Shown here in pieces: positions 1 through 5,448 of a stretch of 5,602 nucleotides of DNA; the first letter of the stretch is position 1, and every line of letters starts with the position of its first letter. The notes under the pieces are model-generated. The model saw only the letters and a program-made list of their open reading frames with translations, had not been told where the DNA came from and made no database searches. A program made the position numbers and the translations under genes. This stretch comes from Paracoccaceae bacterium (GTDB taxonomy: Bacteria; Pseudomonadota; Alphaproteobacteria; Rhodobacterales; Rhodobacteraceae): assembly GCA_007123625.1 (NCBI GenBank), contig SKKS01000214.1, positions 1-5,602 on the forward strand. The letters run 5' to 3'.

Positions 1-95
1 ATCGTGCGCTGGCGGACCTTACCGTCCTCGGTGCGATAGCCCTCGACCAGTTGCAGGTAGCGGCGACCGCCAGATGATGTGATCTTGGCATACAT
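1..95 (-). mobile_element. IS1634-like transposase, N-terminal fragment cut by window edge
   Basis: The minus strand from the ATG at 95 reads MYAKITSSGGRRYLQLVEGY, then a basic stretch ending KVRQRT, and stays open to the left edge (31 codons and a partial one). The opening (M-Y-x-K-I, S-G-G, R-x-Y-L-Q-L-V-E, then V-R-Q-R) is the usual start of IS1634-family transposases, DDE enzymes that excise and insert their own element. The catalytic domain lies outside the window, so I cannot say whether the gene is intact. No convincing Shine-Dalgarno precedes the ATG, which would suit a weakly translated transposase. Family assignment is by recognition of a short N-terminus; a related IS4-type family is the main alternative. 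Confidence 0.7.
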
Positions 96-159
96 GCCAC
101 AAGGATATCATCGTAAAAATCCAATAATCAATGGCTCATTTAAGATATACGTGCCACAA
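90..159 (-). repeat. Direct repeat pair at the transposase start
   Basis: ATACATGCCACAA at 90-102 and ATACGTGCCACAA at 147-159 match at 12 of 13 positions, 57 bp apart. On the minus strand the unit reads TTGTGGCA(T/C)GTAT. The inner copy covers the transposase start codon and the outer copy lies upstream. Subterminal repeats like this can be transposase binding sites, but that role is an inference. Confidence 0.5.
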
Positions 160-299
160 CAATGCATTCGAAAAATTAGCTTCGATCGCAACCTAACCCA
201 TTGAAATATCTAGGCTGGCCCAATCGCAACCAGCCCGAAATCGCAATTTGCTGCCGAACTTGGGGGTTATGGTTTTTCTGGCTGCTGCGGCTGCGAACC
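96..299. other. AT-richer intergenic stretch, probable IS end
   Basis: This stretch separates the transposase start from the nrdJ stop codon and is clearly richer in A and T than the genes around it, especially 100-210. It should contain one terminal inverted repeat of the IS, but the other end is not in the window, so the boundary cannot be fixed. It holds a 13-bp near-direct repeat (90-102 and 147-159), a 9-bp direct repeat ATCGCAACC (185-193 and 223-231) and a small hairpin (213-235). I see no supported gene in it. Confidence 0.5.
212..236 (-). terminator. Weak candidate terminator hairpin downstream of nrdJ
   Basis: Read on the minus strand, GGCTGG and CCAGCC form a six-pair stem (extendable by one G-U pair) around an 11-base loop, about 65 bases past the nrdJ stop codon. 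The bases after it (TAGATATTTC) are only moderately T-rich, so this is a poor intrinsic terminator. It may instead be an incidental hairpin near the IS end. No better terminator is visible between nrdJ and the transposase fragment. Confidence 0.25.
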
Positions 300-2564
300 T
301 CAGCCGCACTTGCTGTGCCCGCAGGCGCGGCAGGTCAGGCAATTCTCGATCATTACCAACTCGTACGCGCCGCAGGCCGGGCAGGCGCGGCCGGGCGGTG
401 TGTCGCCCACTGCGCGGCGCGTGGCCTCGGGGTCGGATTTCAGGCCCAGCCCTTCACCCGCGATGAATCCGATCCGCACAAGGTGCTGTTCGATTACGCC
501 CCCGATCGCCGCCAGGATCGACGGGATGTAGCGCCCTTCAACCCAGGCGCCGCCGCGCGGATCGAACACGGCTTTCAGTTCCTCGACCACGAAGGACACA
601 TCGCCCCCGCGCCGGAACACCGCCGAGATCATGCGCGTCAGTGCCACGGTCCAGGCGAAATGCTCCATGTTCTTGGAGTTGATGAAAATCTCGAACGGGC
701 GGCGGTGGCCGTTGATGACCGTGTCATTGATTGTGACATAGATCGCATGTTCCGATCCGGGCCATTTCAGCTTGTAGGTATGGCCCTCCAGCGCCTCGGG
801 GCGGTCGAAGGGCGTGGACAGATAAACCACATCGGCGCCCTGATCGGCCTCGGGGGTGGCGTCGGTGGCTTCGGAAACCGACAGTACGGACCCCGTGACC
901 GCATTGGGTCGATAGGTGGTGCACCCCTTGCAGCCCATGTCCCAGGCCGCCATGTAGACATCCTGGAAGGCGGCGAAGCCGATGTCCTCGGGGCAGTTGA
1001 TGGTTTTCGAGATCGAGCTGTCCACCCATTTCTGTGCCGCCGCCTGCATCCGCACATGATCCATCGGCGCCAATGTCTGGGCATTGACGAAATAGTCGGG
1101 CAGGGGGGCGTCGCCATGGCGTTCGCGCCACATCCGCACGGCGAAATCCTCGACCCTTTCCTCGCTGCGCGATCCGTCCTTTTGCAGCACCTTGCGGGTG
1201 TATTCATAGGCAAAGACCGGCTCGATCCCCGAACTGACATTGCCTGCATACAGGCTGATGGTGCCCGTTGGCGCAATAGAGGTCAGCAGCGCATTGCGGA
1301 TGCCATGCGCGCGCACCGCCGCGCGCAGGTCGTCGTCCATGGCCTGCATCATCCCCGAAGCCAGGAACCCCTCGGCGTCGAACAGCGGGAACGGCCCCTT
1401 TTCGCGCGCCAGATCGACCGACGCGAAATAGGCCGCGCGCGCTATGGCGCGCATCCACGCTTCGGTCTGCGCCACAGCCTCGTCCGCGCCGTAGCGCAGG
1501 CCCAGCATGATCAGCGCATCGGCCAGTCCCGTCACCCCCAGACCGATCCGGCGCTTGGCGCGCGCCTCCTGCGCCTGCGCTTCCAGCGGGAAGCGGCTGG
1601 CATCCACCACGTTGTCCATCATCCGCACCGCCACGCGCACCAGATCGTCCAGCGCGTCTGTGTCCAGCCGAGCCGCGTCGGTGAACGGGTCCGTGACCAG
1701 CCGCGCAAGGTTGACCGACCCCAGCAGGCAGGCGCCGTAGGGCGGCAGAGGTTGTTCGCCGCAGGGGTTGGTGGCGGAAATGGTTTCGCAGTAATGCAGG
1801 TTGTTGGCGGCGTTGATCCGGTCGATGAAAATGACGCCCGGTTCGGCATAGTCATAGGTCGCGCGCATGATCCTGTTCCACAGGTCGTGCGCCTGCACCG
1901 TATGATACACCCGGCCGTCGAACTGCAGATCCCACGGGCCATCGGCCTTGACCGCGGCCATGAAAGCATCGGTCACCAGCACCGACAGGTTGAACATCCG
2001 CAGCCGCGCGGCGTCGTGCTTGGCGGTGATGAAATCCTCGATATCCGGGTGATCGCAGCGCATGGTGGCCATCATTGCGCCCCGGCGTGACCCGGCGGAC
2101 ATGATCGTGCGGCACATCGCGTCCCAGACATCCATGAATGACAGCGGCCCCGACGCATCGGCGGCCACGCCGTGCACCGGCGCGCCCTTTGGCCGGATGG
2201 TGCTGAAGTCATAACCGATCCCGCCACCCTGCTGCATGGTCAGCGCGGCTTCCTTCAGCATCTCGAAAATGCCGCCCATGCTGTCGGGGATGGTGCCCAT
2301 GACGAAGCAGTTGAACAAGGTCACGCTGCGGTCGGTGCCCGCGCCCGCCGTGATCCGCCCCGCGGGCAGGAAGCGGAAATCGGCCAACGCGTCGAAGAAC
2401 CTGTCTTCCCACTGGTCGGGCGCGGCTTCGACCGACGCCAGCGCTCGCGCGATCCGGCGCCAGGTGTCTTCGACCGTGCGGTCGGCGGGCGTGCCATCGG
2501 CGGCGCGCAGGCGGTACTTCATGTCCCAGATCTGTTCGGCAATCGGGGCGTCGAAACGGCTCAT
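300..2564 (-). CDS. nrdJ: Adenosylcobalamin-dependent (class II) ribonucleotide reductase
   Basis: NrdJ reduces ribonucleotides to deoxyribonucleotides in the cytoplasm, using adenosylcobalamin to make its thiyl radical. It needs neither oxygen nor a second radical subunit. The 754-residue protein appears complete. FNCFV places the first redox cysteine at C86. NPCGEQPLP (266-274) carries the active-site triad N266, C268 (radical cysteine) and E270. C279, eleven residues on, is the second redox cysteine, the spacing known from the Lactobacillus leichmannii enzyme. APTGTIS (431-437) is the conserved barrel motif, and MGCKGCTTYRPN ends the core. A TSCPD-type domain follows (about 597-697), then a cysteine-rich tail (C728, C731, C742, C745, C748, C753). 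That tail resembles a zinc ribbon, and its final C-x4-C pair matches the shuttle that re-reduces the active site. The ATG at 2564 follows AGGA with 8-base spacing. The gene stands alone behind its own promoter. Confidence 0.96.
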   Translation of the reverse strand: MSRFDAPIAEQIWDMKYRLRAADGTPADRTVEDTWRRIARALASVEAAPDQWEDRFFDALADFRFLPAGRITAGAGTDRSVTLFNCFVMGTIPDSMGGIFEMLKEAALTMQQGGGIGYDFSTIRPKGAPVHGVAADASGPLSFMDVWDAMCRTIMSAGSRRGAMMATMRCDHPDIEDFITAKHDAARLRMFNLSVLVTDAFMAAVKADGPWDLQFDGRVYHTVQAHDLWNRIMRATYDYAEPGVIFIDRINAANNLHYCETISATNPCGEQPLPPYGACLLGSVNLARLVTDPFTDAARLDTDALDDLVRVAVRMMDNVVDASRFPLEAQAQEARAKRRIGLGVTGLADALIMLGLRYGADEAVAQTEAWMRAIARAAYFASVDLAREKGPFPLFDAEGFLASGMMQAMDDDLRAAVRAHGIRNALLTSIAPTGTISLYAGNVSSGIEPVFAYEYTRKVLQKDGSRSEERVEDFAVRMWRERHGDAPLPDYFVNAQTLAPMDHVRMQAAAQKWVDSSISKTINCPEDIGFAAFQDVYMAAWDMGCKGCTTYRPNAVTGSVLSVSEATDATPEADQGADVVYLSTPFDRPEALEGHTYKLKWPGSEHAIYVTINDTVINGHRRPFEIFINSKNMEHFAWTVALTRMISAVFRRGGDVSFVVEELKAVFDPRGGAWVEGRYIPSILAAIGGVIEQHLVRIGFIAGEGLGLKSDPEATRRAVGDTPPGRACPACGAYELVMIENCLTCRACGHSKCG

Positions 2565-2600
2565 GGCTGAAATCCTGTGCGGGCAGCGGGGCGAGGTACA

Positions 2601-2629
2601 AGATTAGGTATGCCCTTGCCCCCGGTCAA
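2601..2629 (-). promoter_or_regulatory. Predicted sigma-70-type promoter of nrdJ
   Basis: On the minus strand TTGACC (2629-2624) is followed after exactly 17 bases by TAATCT (2606-2601). The -35 box matches consensus at five of six positions, the -10 box only loosely. Transcription would start near 2594, leaving a leader of about 30 bases, too short for a cobalamin riboswitch. The promoter lies wholly in the 89-base gap behind the upstream gene, so nrdJ can be transcribed on its own. Confidence 0.5.
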
Positions 2630-2645
2630 CCGCCCGCAGTCAACC
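2618..2645 (-). repeat. Tandem 14-bp direct repeat over the nrdJ -35 box
   Basis: GCCCCCGGTCAACC (2618-2631) is directly followed by GCCCGCAGTCAACC (2632-2645), matching at 12 of 14 positions. On the minus strand each unit contains GGTTGAC, so the -35 hexamer TTGAC(C/T) occurs twice, 14 bp apart. The proximal copy has a reasonable -10 partner and the distal one does not. It could be a regulator binding site or a slippage duplication. Confidence 0.55.
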
Positions 2646-2653
2646 GCGCTGGC

Positions 2654-3430
2654 TTAGCCATAACGGTTCGGCCCCGGATCGCCGCGTGTGCAAAGAAAAA
2701 CCAGCATGACGATGAAATAGATCAGGACGATGAGACCGAGCAAGGCTGACCCCGAAATGACGCCGACATACCCGCCCGACGCGCCCATGAAGGCGATCAT
2801 GACCGCACCGCCAACCAAAGCCAGGAAAAACCCGCCGATCCACCATCCCGACCGGTTGGTATCATGCAGACGCCGCCATCCGACGGCCAGAGTCGGGATC
2901 AGCAAGGCAAGGTTCACCAGACTGTTCAGCGGGCTGACTTCGTCCTCCCAGCTGTATCCGAATAGCAAGCTGTCGAGGATCGCGGCGACAATGCCCATCA
3001 GCACCGTGAACAGGAAGAAGTACCAGTATTCCGACCGGCTGGCCCGGCCCGAGAAGGAGAAATATCGGCGCAGACATACCGAAACCGCTTCGCCAAAGCC
3101 GCGCGCCGGGGCGTGGATATACAGACCGTCCGCGCCGTCAAGATCACGCGGGTCATGGTGGGTATCGCGCCCTGGCGTCCGCCGGGTGCTGCCTGCGCGG
3201 GGAATGCCGCGCACATCGGGCATGGTGGGCGGTATTGCGGGCGGGGTGCCGGGCGCGGGCGCCGGAACGGCGAAATGCGCACCGGCCTGTTCCCAGCCAT
3301 CCAGCCCTTCACGCCAGACAAGTGAGCGCGGCGTCAGCGTCCCGTCGTGGAGATACCGCTCGATCAAGGCGCCATCCACGGGGCCGAAGCGTGTGCCCTC
3401 GCGTGCGTAATACCAAGATTTCTCAATCAC
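2654..3430 (-). CDS. GYF_2 and DUF805 domain inner-membrane protein
   Basis: With a GTG start the protein has 258 residues. Residues about 5-50 (WYYAREG, FGPVDG, L-x-D-G-x-L-T, V-W-R-E-G-L-x-G-W) are a GYF_2 domain, a small cytoplasmic module thought to bind peptides. A proline-, glycine- and arginine-rich linker (about 52-115) leads to a DUF805 domain. Its hallmarks are FSFSGRASRSEYW ending near 136, WRRLHDTNRSGWW (185-197) and the end GDPGPNRYG. Four hydrophobic stretches (about 135-157, 170-185, 195-216, 226-248) are probable membrane helices. DUF805 has no established biochemical role, and fusion to GYF_2 suggests a membrane anchor presenting a binding module. The frame extends upstream to an ATG at 3478, but the GTG at 3430 has GGAG seven bases before it and leads straight into the GYF_2 domain. 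No functional link to nrdJ is apparent. Confidence 0.85.
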   Translation of the reverse strand: MIEKSWYYAREGTRFGPVDGALIERYLHDGTLTPRSLVWREGLDGWEQAGAHFAVPAPAPGTPPAIPPTMPDVRGIPRAGSTRRTPGRDTHHDPRDLDGADGLYIHAPARGFGEAVSVCLRRYFSFSGRASRSEYWYFFLFTVLMGIVAAILDSLLFGYSWEDEVSPLNSLVNLALLIPTLAVGWRRLHDTNRSGWWIGGFFLALVGGAVMIAFMGASGGYVGVISGSALLGLIVLIYFIVMLVFLCTRGDPGPNRYG

Positions 3431-3441
3431 TTTCTGTCTCC
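3431..3441 (-). promoter_or_regulatory. Ribosome binding site deciding a GTG start
   Basis: On the minus strand GGAG (3441-3438) is followed by seven bases and then GTG at 3430-3428. The upstream in-frame ATGs at 3478 and 3460 have no purine-rich element at a usable distance. This favours the GTG as the start of the GYF_2-DUF805 protein. Confidence 0.65.
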
Positions 3442-3511
3442 AATTCTGATCCGGGGGCATGAATGCAATCGCGCACAAGTGAACGGACTTTTGCGGGCAC
3501 GGTCAACCACG

Positions 3512-3553
3512 CAGTGCCTGCGTCCGGGCCAGCGACGGAGTCCCTTGGCACTG
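3512..3553. repeat. Inverted repeat upstream of the MFS gene
   Basis: CAGTGCC (3512-3518) and GGCACTG (3547-3553) are perfect inverted repeats with centres 35 bp apart. The second arm overlaps the predicted -35 box. A second, interleaved pair TGCCTG (3515-3520) and CAGGCA (3555-3560) lies in the same place. Because it sits before the predicted transcription start, it would act as DNA, for example as a two-site operator, if it has a role. Confidence 0.4.
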
Positions 3554-3572
3554 ACAGGCAGGTCGCTATGGT
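3545..3572 (+). promoter_or_regulatory. Predicted promoter of the MFS-DUF1489 pair
   Basis: TTGGCA (3545-3550) and TATGGT (3567-3572) are separated by 16 bases and match the sigma-70 consensus at five and four of six positions. Transcription would begin near 3579, giving a leader of about 30 bases before the ATG at 3609. This is the best-placed plus-strand promoter in the divergent region. Confidence 0.5.
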
Positions 3573-3608
3573 GGGCGCGGGTCAGCAGGGTCTAGGGGCG
3601 CGCGCGGC

Positions 3609-4850
3609 ATGGCAGGGATCTCGGACGGGTGGGGGCGGCAGGTCGCCATCCTCGGCGTGACGCAGATTCTGGGCTATGGCGCGATCTTCTACGCTTACCC
3701 CCTGCTTGTCGGCCCGGTTGCGCGCGAATTCGGCGTGACCGATGCGTGGCTTTACGCGGCATTCTCGGTCGGGCTGTTGCTGGGCGGGGTGGTGGCAAGT
3801 TTCGCCGGACACTGGCTGGACCGCTTCGGCGCGCCGCGCGTCATGGCCATCGGCAGCAGCGGTGTCGCCGTGATCTTCGCTGCCCTGTCCGTGGCGCCGA
3901 ATGCCCATGTGTTCGGCGCGCTGGTCATCGCGCTGCAGGCCATCAGCTTTCTGGTGCTCTATGACGCGGCGTTCGCGGCGCTGGCTCTGGGGGTGCCGGT
4001 GGGCACGCGCAAGGCGATCACCCGGCTGACCCTGATCGCGGGATTTGCCTCGACCCTGTTCTGGCCGCTGACTGGGGTGATGGTGGATGGCGTCGGCTGG
4101 CGCGCGACCTTGCTGGCCTTTGCCGCGCTGCATCTGACCGTCGCGCTGCCGCTGCATGTCTGGCTGGCGCGCATCGCCCGGCACGCCCGAAACGCCGGAG
4201 CGGGGGCATCAGGGACGACTGCGCCCCCGGACTGGCCCCCGCTGCAAGGCAAGGTCGCGCAGCGCGCCTTCTGGATACTGGGCGCAAGTTTCGCGCTGAC
4301 CGGGATCGTCATTGCCGCGTTTGGCGTGCATCTGGTGCCCAGCCTGATTGCGCTGGGGCTTGGGTCAAGCGCGTATCTGGTCGGCATGCTGATGGGTCCG
4401 GCGCAGGTCGCCGTGCGGATCGTCGATGCCACCGTGTGGCGCAACCTGCATCCGCTGATGGTGGCGCTGATCTCGGGCAGTGCGATCGTGCTGGCAACGG
4501 GAGCCCTGTTGCTGGCGCCGCTCGGGCTGGCCTTTGCCATCGCCTTTGCGGTGCTTTTCGGGGCGGGCAACGGGTTGGCCAGCATCGTGCGGGGGGCCGT
4601 GCCGCTGGCGCTTTTCGGTGCGCGCGGGATCGGGCGCAGGCTGGGGCATCTGGCCGCGTTGCGCAACGTCACCGGCGCCGCCGCGCCCTTTCTTTTCGCG
4701 CTGTCCGCCGAAGGGCTTGGCCTTGGTCTCACGGTTCTGATCGCACTGGGGATTGCCCTTCTGGGGCTTGCGCTATTATTCCGCCTGCAGAGTTACATGC
4801 GCCGCGCCCAGGCGCAGACCCCAACCGACCGGGATAGAAACCGCCCATGA
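3609..4850 (+). CDS. MFS-family inner-membrane transporter, substrate unknown
   Basis: The 413-residue protein has the length and hydrophobic pattern of a 12-helix major facilitator. Helices lie roughly at 10-34, 46-66, 76-95, 101-126, 138-160, 163-187, 218-244, 250-268, 281-302, 304-330, 346-367 and 369-392, with a hydrophilic loop (188-217) joining the halves. GHWLDRFGAPRVM (67-79), between helices 2 and 3, is the MFS motif A region. Members couple solute movement to an ion gradient or act as uniporters. Nothing here fixes the substrate, so monocarboxylate uptake and drug-type efflux both remain open. The tail after about 393 is short and charged. A weak AGGGG lies 10 bases before the ATG, preceded by a predicted promoter. 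Its stop overlaps the next start by ATGA, so the pair is probably one operon. Confidence 0.9.
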   Translation: MAGISDGWGRQVAILGVTQILGYGAIFYAYPLLVGPVAREFGVTDAWLYAAFSVGLLLGGVVASFAGHWLDRFGAPRVMAIGSSGVAVIFAALSVAPNAHVFGALVIALQAISFLVLYDAAFAALALGVPVGTRKAITRLTLIAGFASTLFWPLTGVMVDGVGWRATLLAFAALHLTVALPLHVWLARIARHARNAGAGASGTTAPPDWPPLQGKVAQRAFWILGASFALTGIVIAAFGVHLVPSLIALGLGSSAYLVGMLMGPAQVAVRIVDATVWRNLHPLMVALISGSAIVLATGALLLAPLGLAFAIAFAVLFGAGNGLASIVRGAVPLALFGARGIGRRLGHLAALRNVTGAAAPFLFALSAEGLGLGLTVLIALGIALLGLALLFRLQSYMRRAQAQTPTDRDRNRP

Positions 4851-5275
4851 CCCTGACCCACCTTGTCAAACTTTGCGTCGGCGCCGATACGGTCGAGGAC
4901 CTGATCGACTGGCAGGCGTCACGCCGCGCGCAGGGGGGTGACGGGCTGCCGGTGCATGTGACCCGCATGTGGCCCAAGCGCGCCGACGAGTTGCTGGCGG
5001 GCGGATCGCTGTATTGGGTCATCAAGGGCGAGATCCGCGCCCGCCAGCGCCTGCTGCGCTTTGATGAACGTATCGGCGCGGACGGGGTGCGTCGCTGCGC
5101 CATCGTGCTGGATCCGCAGATCATGCGAACCCGCCCCGCGGTGCGCCGCCCGTTTCAGGGCTGGCGCTACCTGCCCTCGACCGAGGCGCCCGTCGACCTG
5201 CCCGTGGCCCGCGCGGGCGATGACACGCTTCCGCCGGAACTTGATGCAGCGCTGGCCGAGCTGGGCCTGCGCTGA
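4847..5275 (+). CDS. DUF1489 family protein
   Basis: This 142-residue, apparently soluble protein shows the DUF1489 signature along its length: HLVKLCVG (5-12), HVTRMWPKRADELL (37-50) then GGSLYWVIKG (52-61), RCAIVLDP (83-90) and RRPFQGWRYL (100-109). Length and ends look normal for the family. DUF1489 proteins are conserved in Alphaproteobacteria and, to my knowledge, have no assigned function. The many conserved basic and aromatic residues are compatible with nucleic-acid or nucleotide binding, but that is conjecture. The start codon overlaps the MFS stop (ATGA at 4847-4850). Only a weak GGGA, 12 bases upstream, could serve as a ribosome site, so translation probably depends on coupling to the transporter gene. 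Its 3' end adjoins a broken methyltransferase gene on the other strand. Confidence 0.92.
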   Translation: MTLTHLVKLCVGADTVEDLIDWQASRRAQGGDGLPVHVTRMWPKRADELLAGGSLYWVIKGEIRARQRLLRFDERIGADGVRRCAIVLDPQIMRTRPAVRRPFQGWRYLPSTEAPVDLPVARAGDDTLPPELDAALAELGLR

Positions 5276-5285
5276 GAGCGCGTCA

Positions 5286-5304
5286 GGATCGTGCGGACCG
5301 ATCC
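5286..5304 (+). other. Small hairpin after the DUF1489 gene
   Basis: GGATCG (5286-5291) and CGATCC (5299-5304) form a perfect six-pair stem with a seven-base loop, starting 10 bases after the DUF1489 stop. No T tract follows, so it is at best a weak terminator. It lies close to where methyltransferase similarity stops on the other strand, so it may mark or have shaped the junction. Confidence 0.3.
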
Positions 5305-5398
5305 GGTTGCTGAATCGCCACGGCGGGTCGGCCATGACCGTCCCGAACCGTTCGCCCCGCAGGAAGGCGCGCAGATCGTTAGAAGCATCTGAGGTCAT
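5297..5398 (-). pseudogene. Truncated MT-A70 family DNA adenine methyltransferase, 5' remnant
   Basis: From the ATG at 5398 the minus strand encodes about 34 codons resembling the start of bacterial MT-A70 methyltransferases: DLRAFLRGERFGTVMADPPW, then RFSNR at 28-32. DPPW (24-27) is the catalytic motif of this N6-adenine family, which transfers methyl groups from S-adenosylmethionine to adenine in DNA or RNA. After NR-I-G the sequence stops resembling the family, where R-T-G-K and an acidic/basic stretch are expected. It runs within 22 bases into the 3' end of the DUF1489 gene. The frame happens to stay open to 4919, but that part is antisense to DUF1489. An intact member has roughly 200 or more residues, so this remnant cannot be an active enzyme. 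AAGGAG five bases before the ATG and upstream control motifs survive, pointing to recent loss. A very short novel peptide is the alternative. Confidence 0.7.
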
Positions 5399-5403
5399 GG
5401 TCG

Positions 5404-5409
5404 CTCCTT
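5404..5409 (-). promoter_or_regulatory. Perfect Shine-Dalgarno of the methyltransferase remnant
   Basis: CTCCTT on the plus strand reads AAGGAG on the minus strand, five bases before the ATG at 5398. This full-strength site supports the minus-strand ATG as a genuine, once-used start rather than a chance frame. Confidence 0.75.
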
Positions 5410-5419
5410 GGCCTGTGGG

Positions 5420-5448
5420 ATGGGAACATGATGCGAACGAAAGGTCAA
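5420..5448 (-). promoter_or_regulatory. Possible promoter of the methyltransferase remnant
   Basis: On the minus strand TTGACC (5448-5443) is a good -35 box. Seventeen bases on is TCCCAT, a poor -10 hexamer; CATGTT or TCATGT are better hexamers but at shorter spacing. The promoter is therefore only half convincing, although rhodobacterial -10 boxes are often loose. Confidence 0.35.
5424..5438 (-). promoter_or_regulatory. Candidate LexA (SOS) box of the alphaproteobacterial type
   Basis: GAAC (5424-5427), seven bases, GAAC (5435-5438) reads GTTC-N7-GTTC on the minus strand, the established LexA-binding motif of Alphaproteobacteria such as Rhodobacter. It lies 25 bases upstream of the methyltransferase ATG and between a -35-like TTGACC (5448-5443) and the expected -10 region, where LexA would block RNA polymerase. 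The exact eight fixed bases are expected by chance about 0.17 times in a window this size at equal base use, so position is the stronger argument. Confidence 0.5.

Noticed and set aside
201..2090. A 629-codon open frame on the plus strand opposite nrdJ
   Set aside because: It is antisense to an unmistakable nrdJ, is rich in Arg, His and Gly as expected from a high-GC shadow frame, and matches no family I recognise.
2565..2653. A cobalamin riboswitch or NrdR boxes upstream of nrdJ
   Set aside because: The gap is 89 bases and the predicted leader about 30, too short for the riboswitch, and no NrdR-like palindrome is visible.
2730..3410. A 226-codon plus-strand frame opposite the DUF805 gene
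   Set aside because: The minus strand here encodes clear GYF_2 and DUF805 motifs. The plus frame has low-complexity, Arg/Pro-rich composition typical of a shadow.
3431..3478. Starting the GYF_2-DUF805 protein at the ATG at 3478 or 3460
   Set aside because: Neither has a Shine-Dalgarno, and the extra residues precede the domain without similarity; the GTG at 3430 has a well-placed GGAG.
3959..4732. A 257-codon minus-strand frame opposite the MFS gene
   Set aside because: It is Ala/Pro/Ser-rich without motifs, while the plus strand encodes a complete 12-helix transporter.
4919..5275. Continuation of the methyltransferase remnant frame to 159 codons
   Set aside because: This portion is antisense to DUF1489 and shows no MT-A70 similarity. 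It is open only because stops are rare in GC-rich antisense frames.
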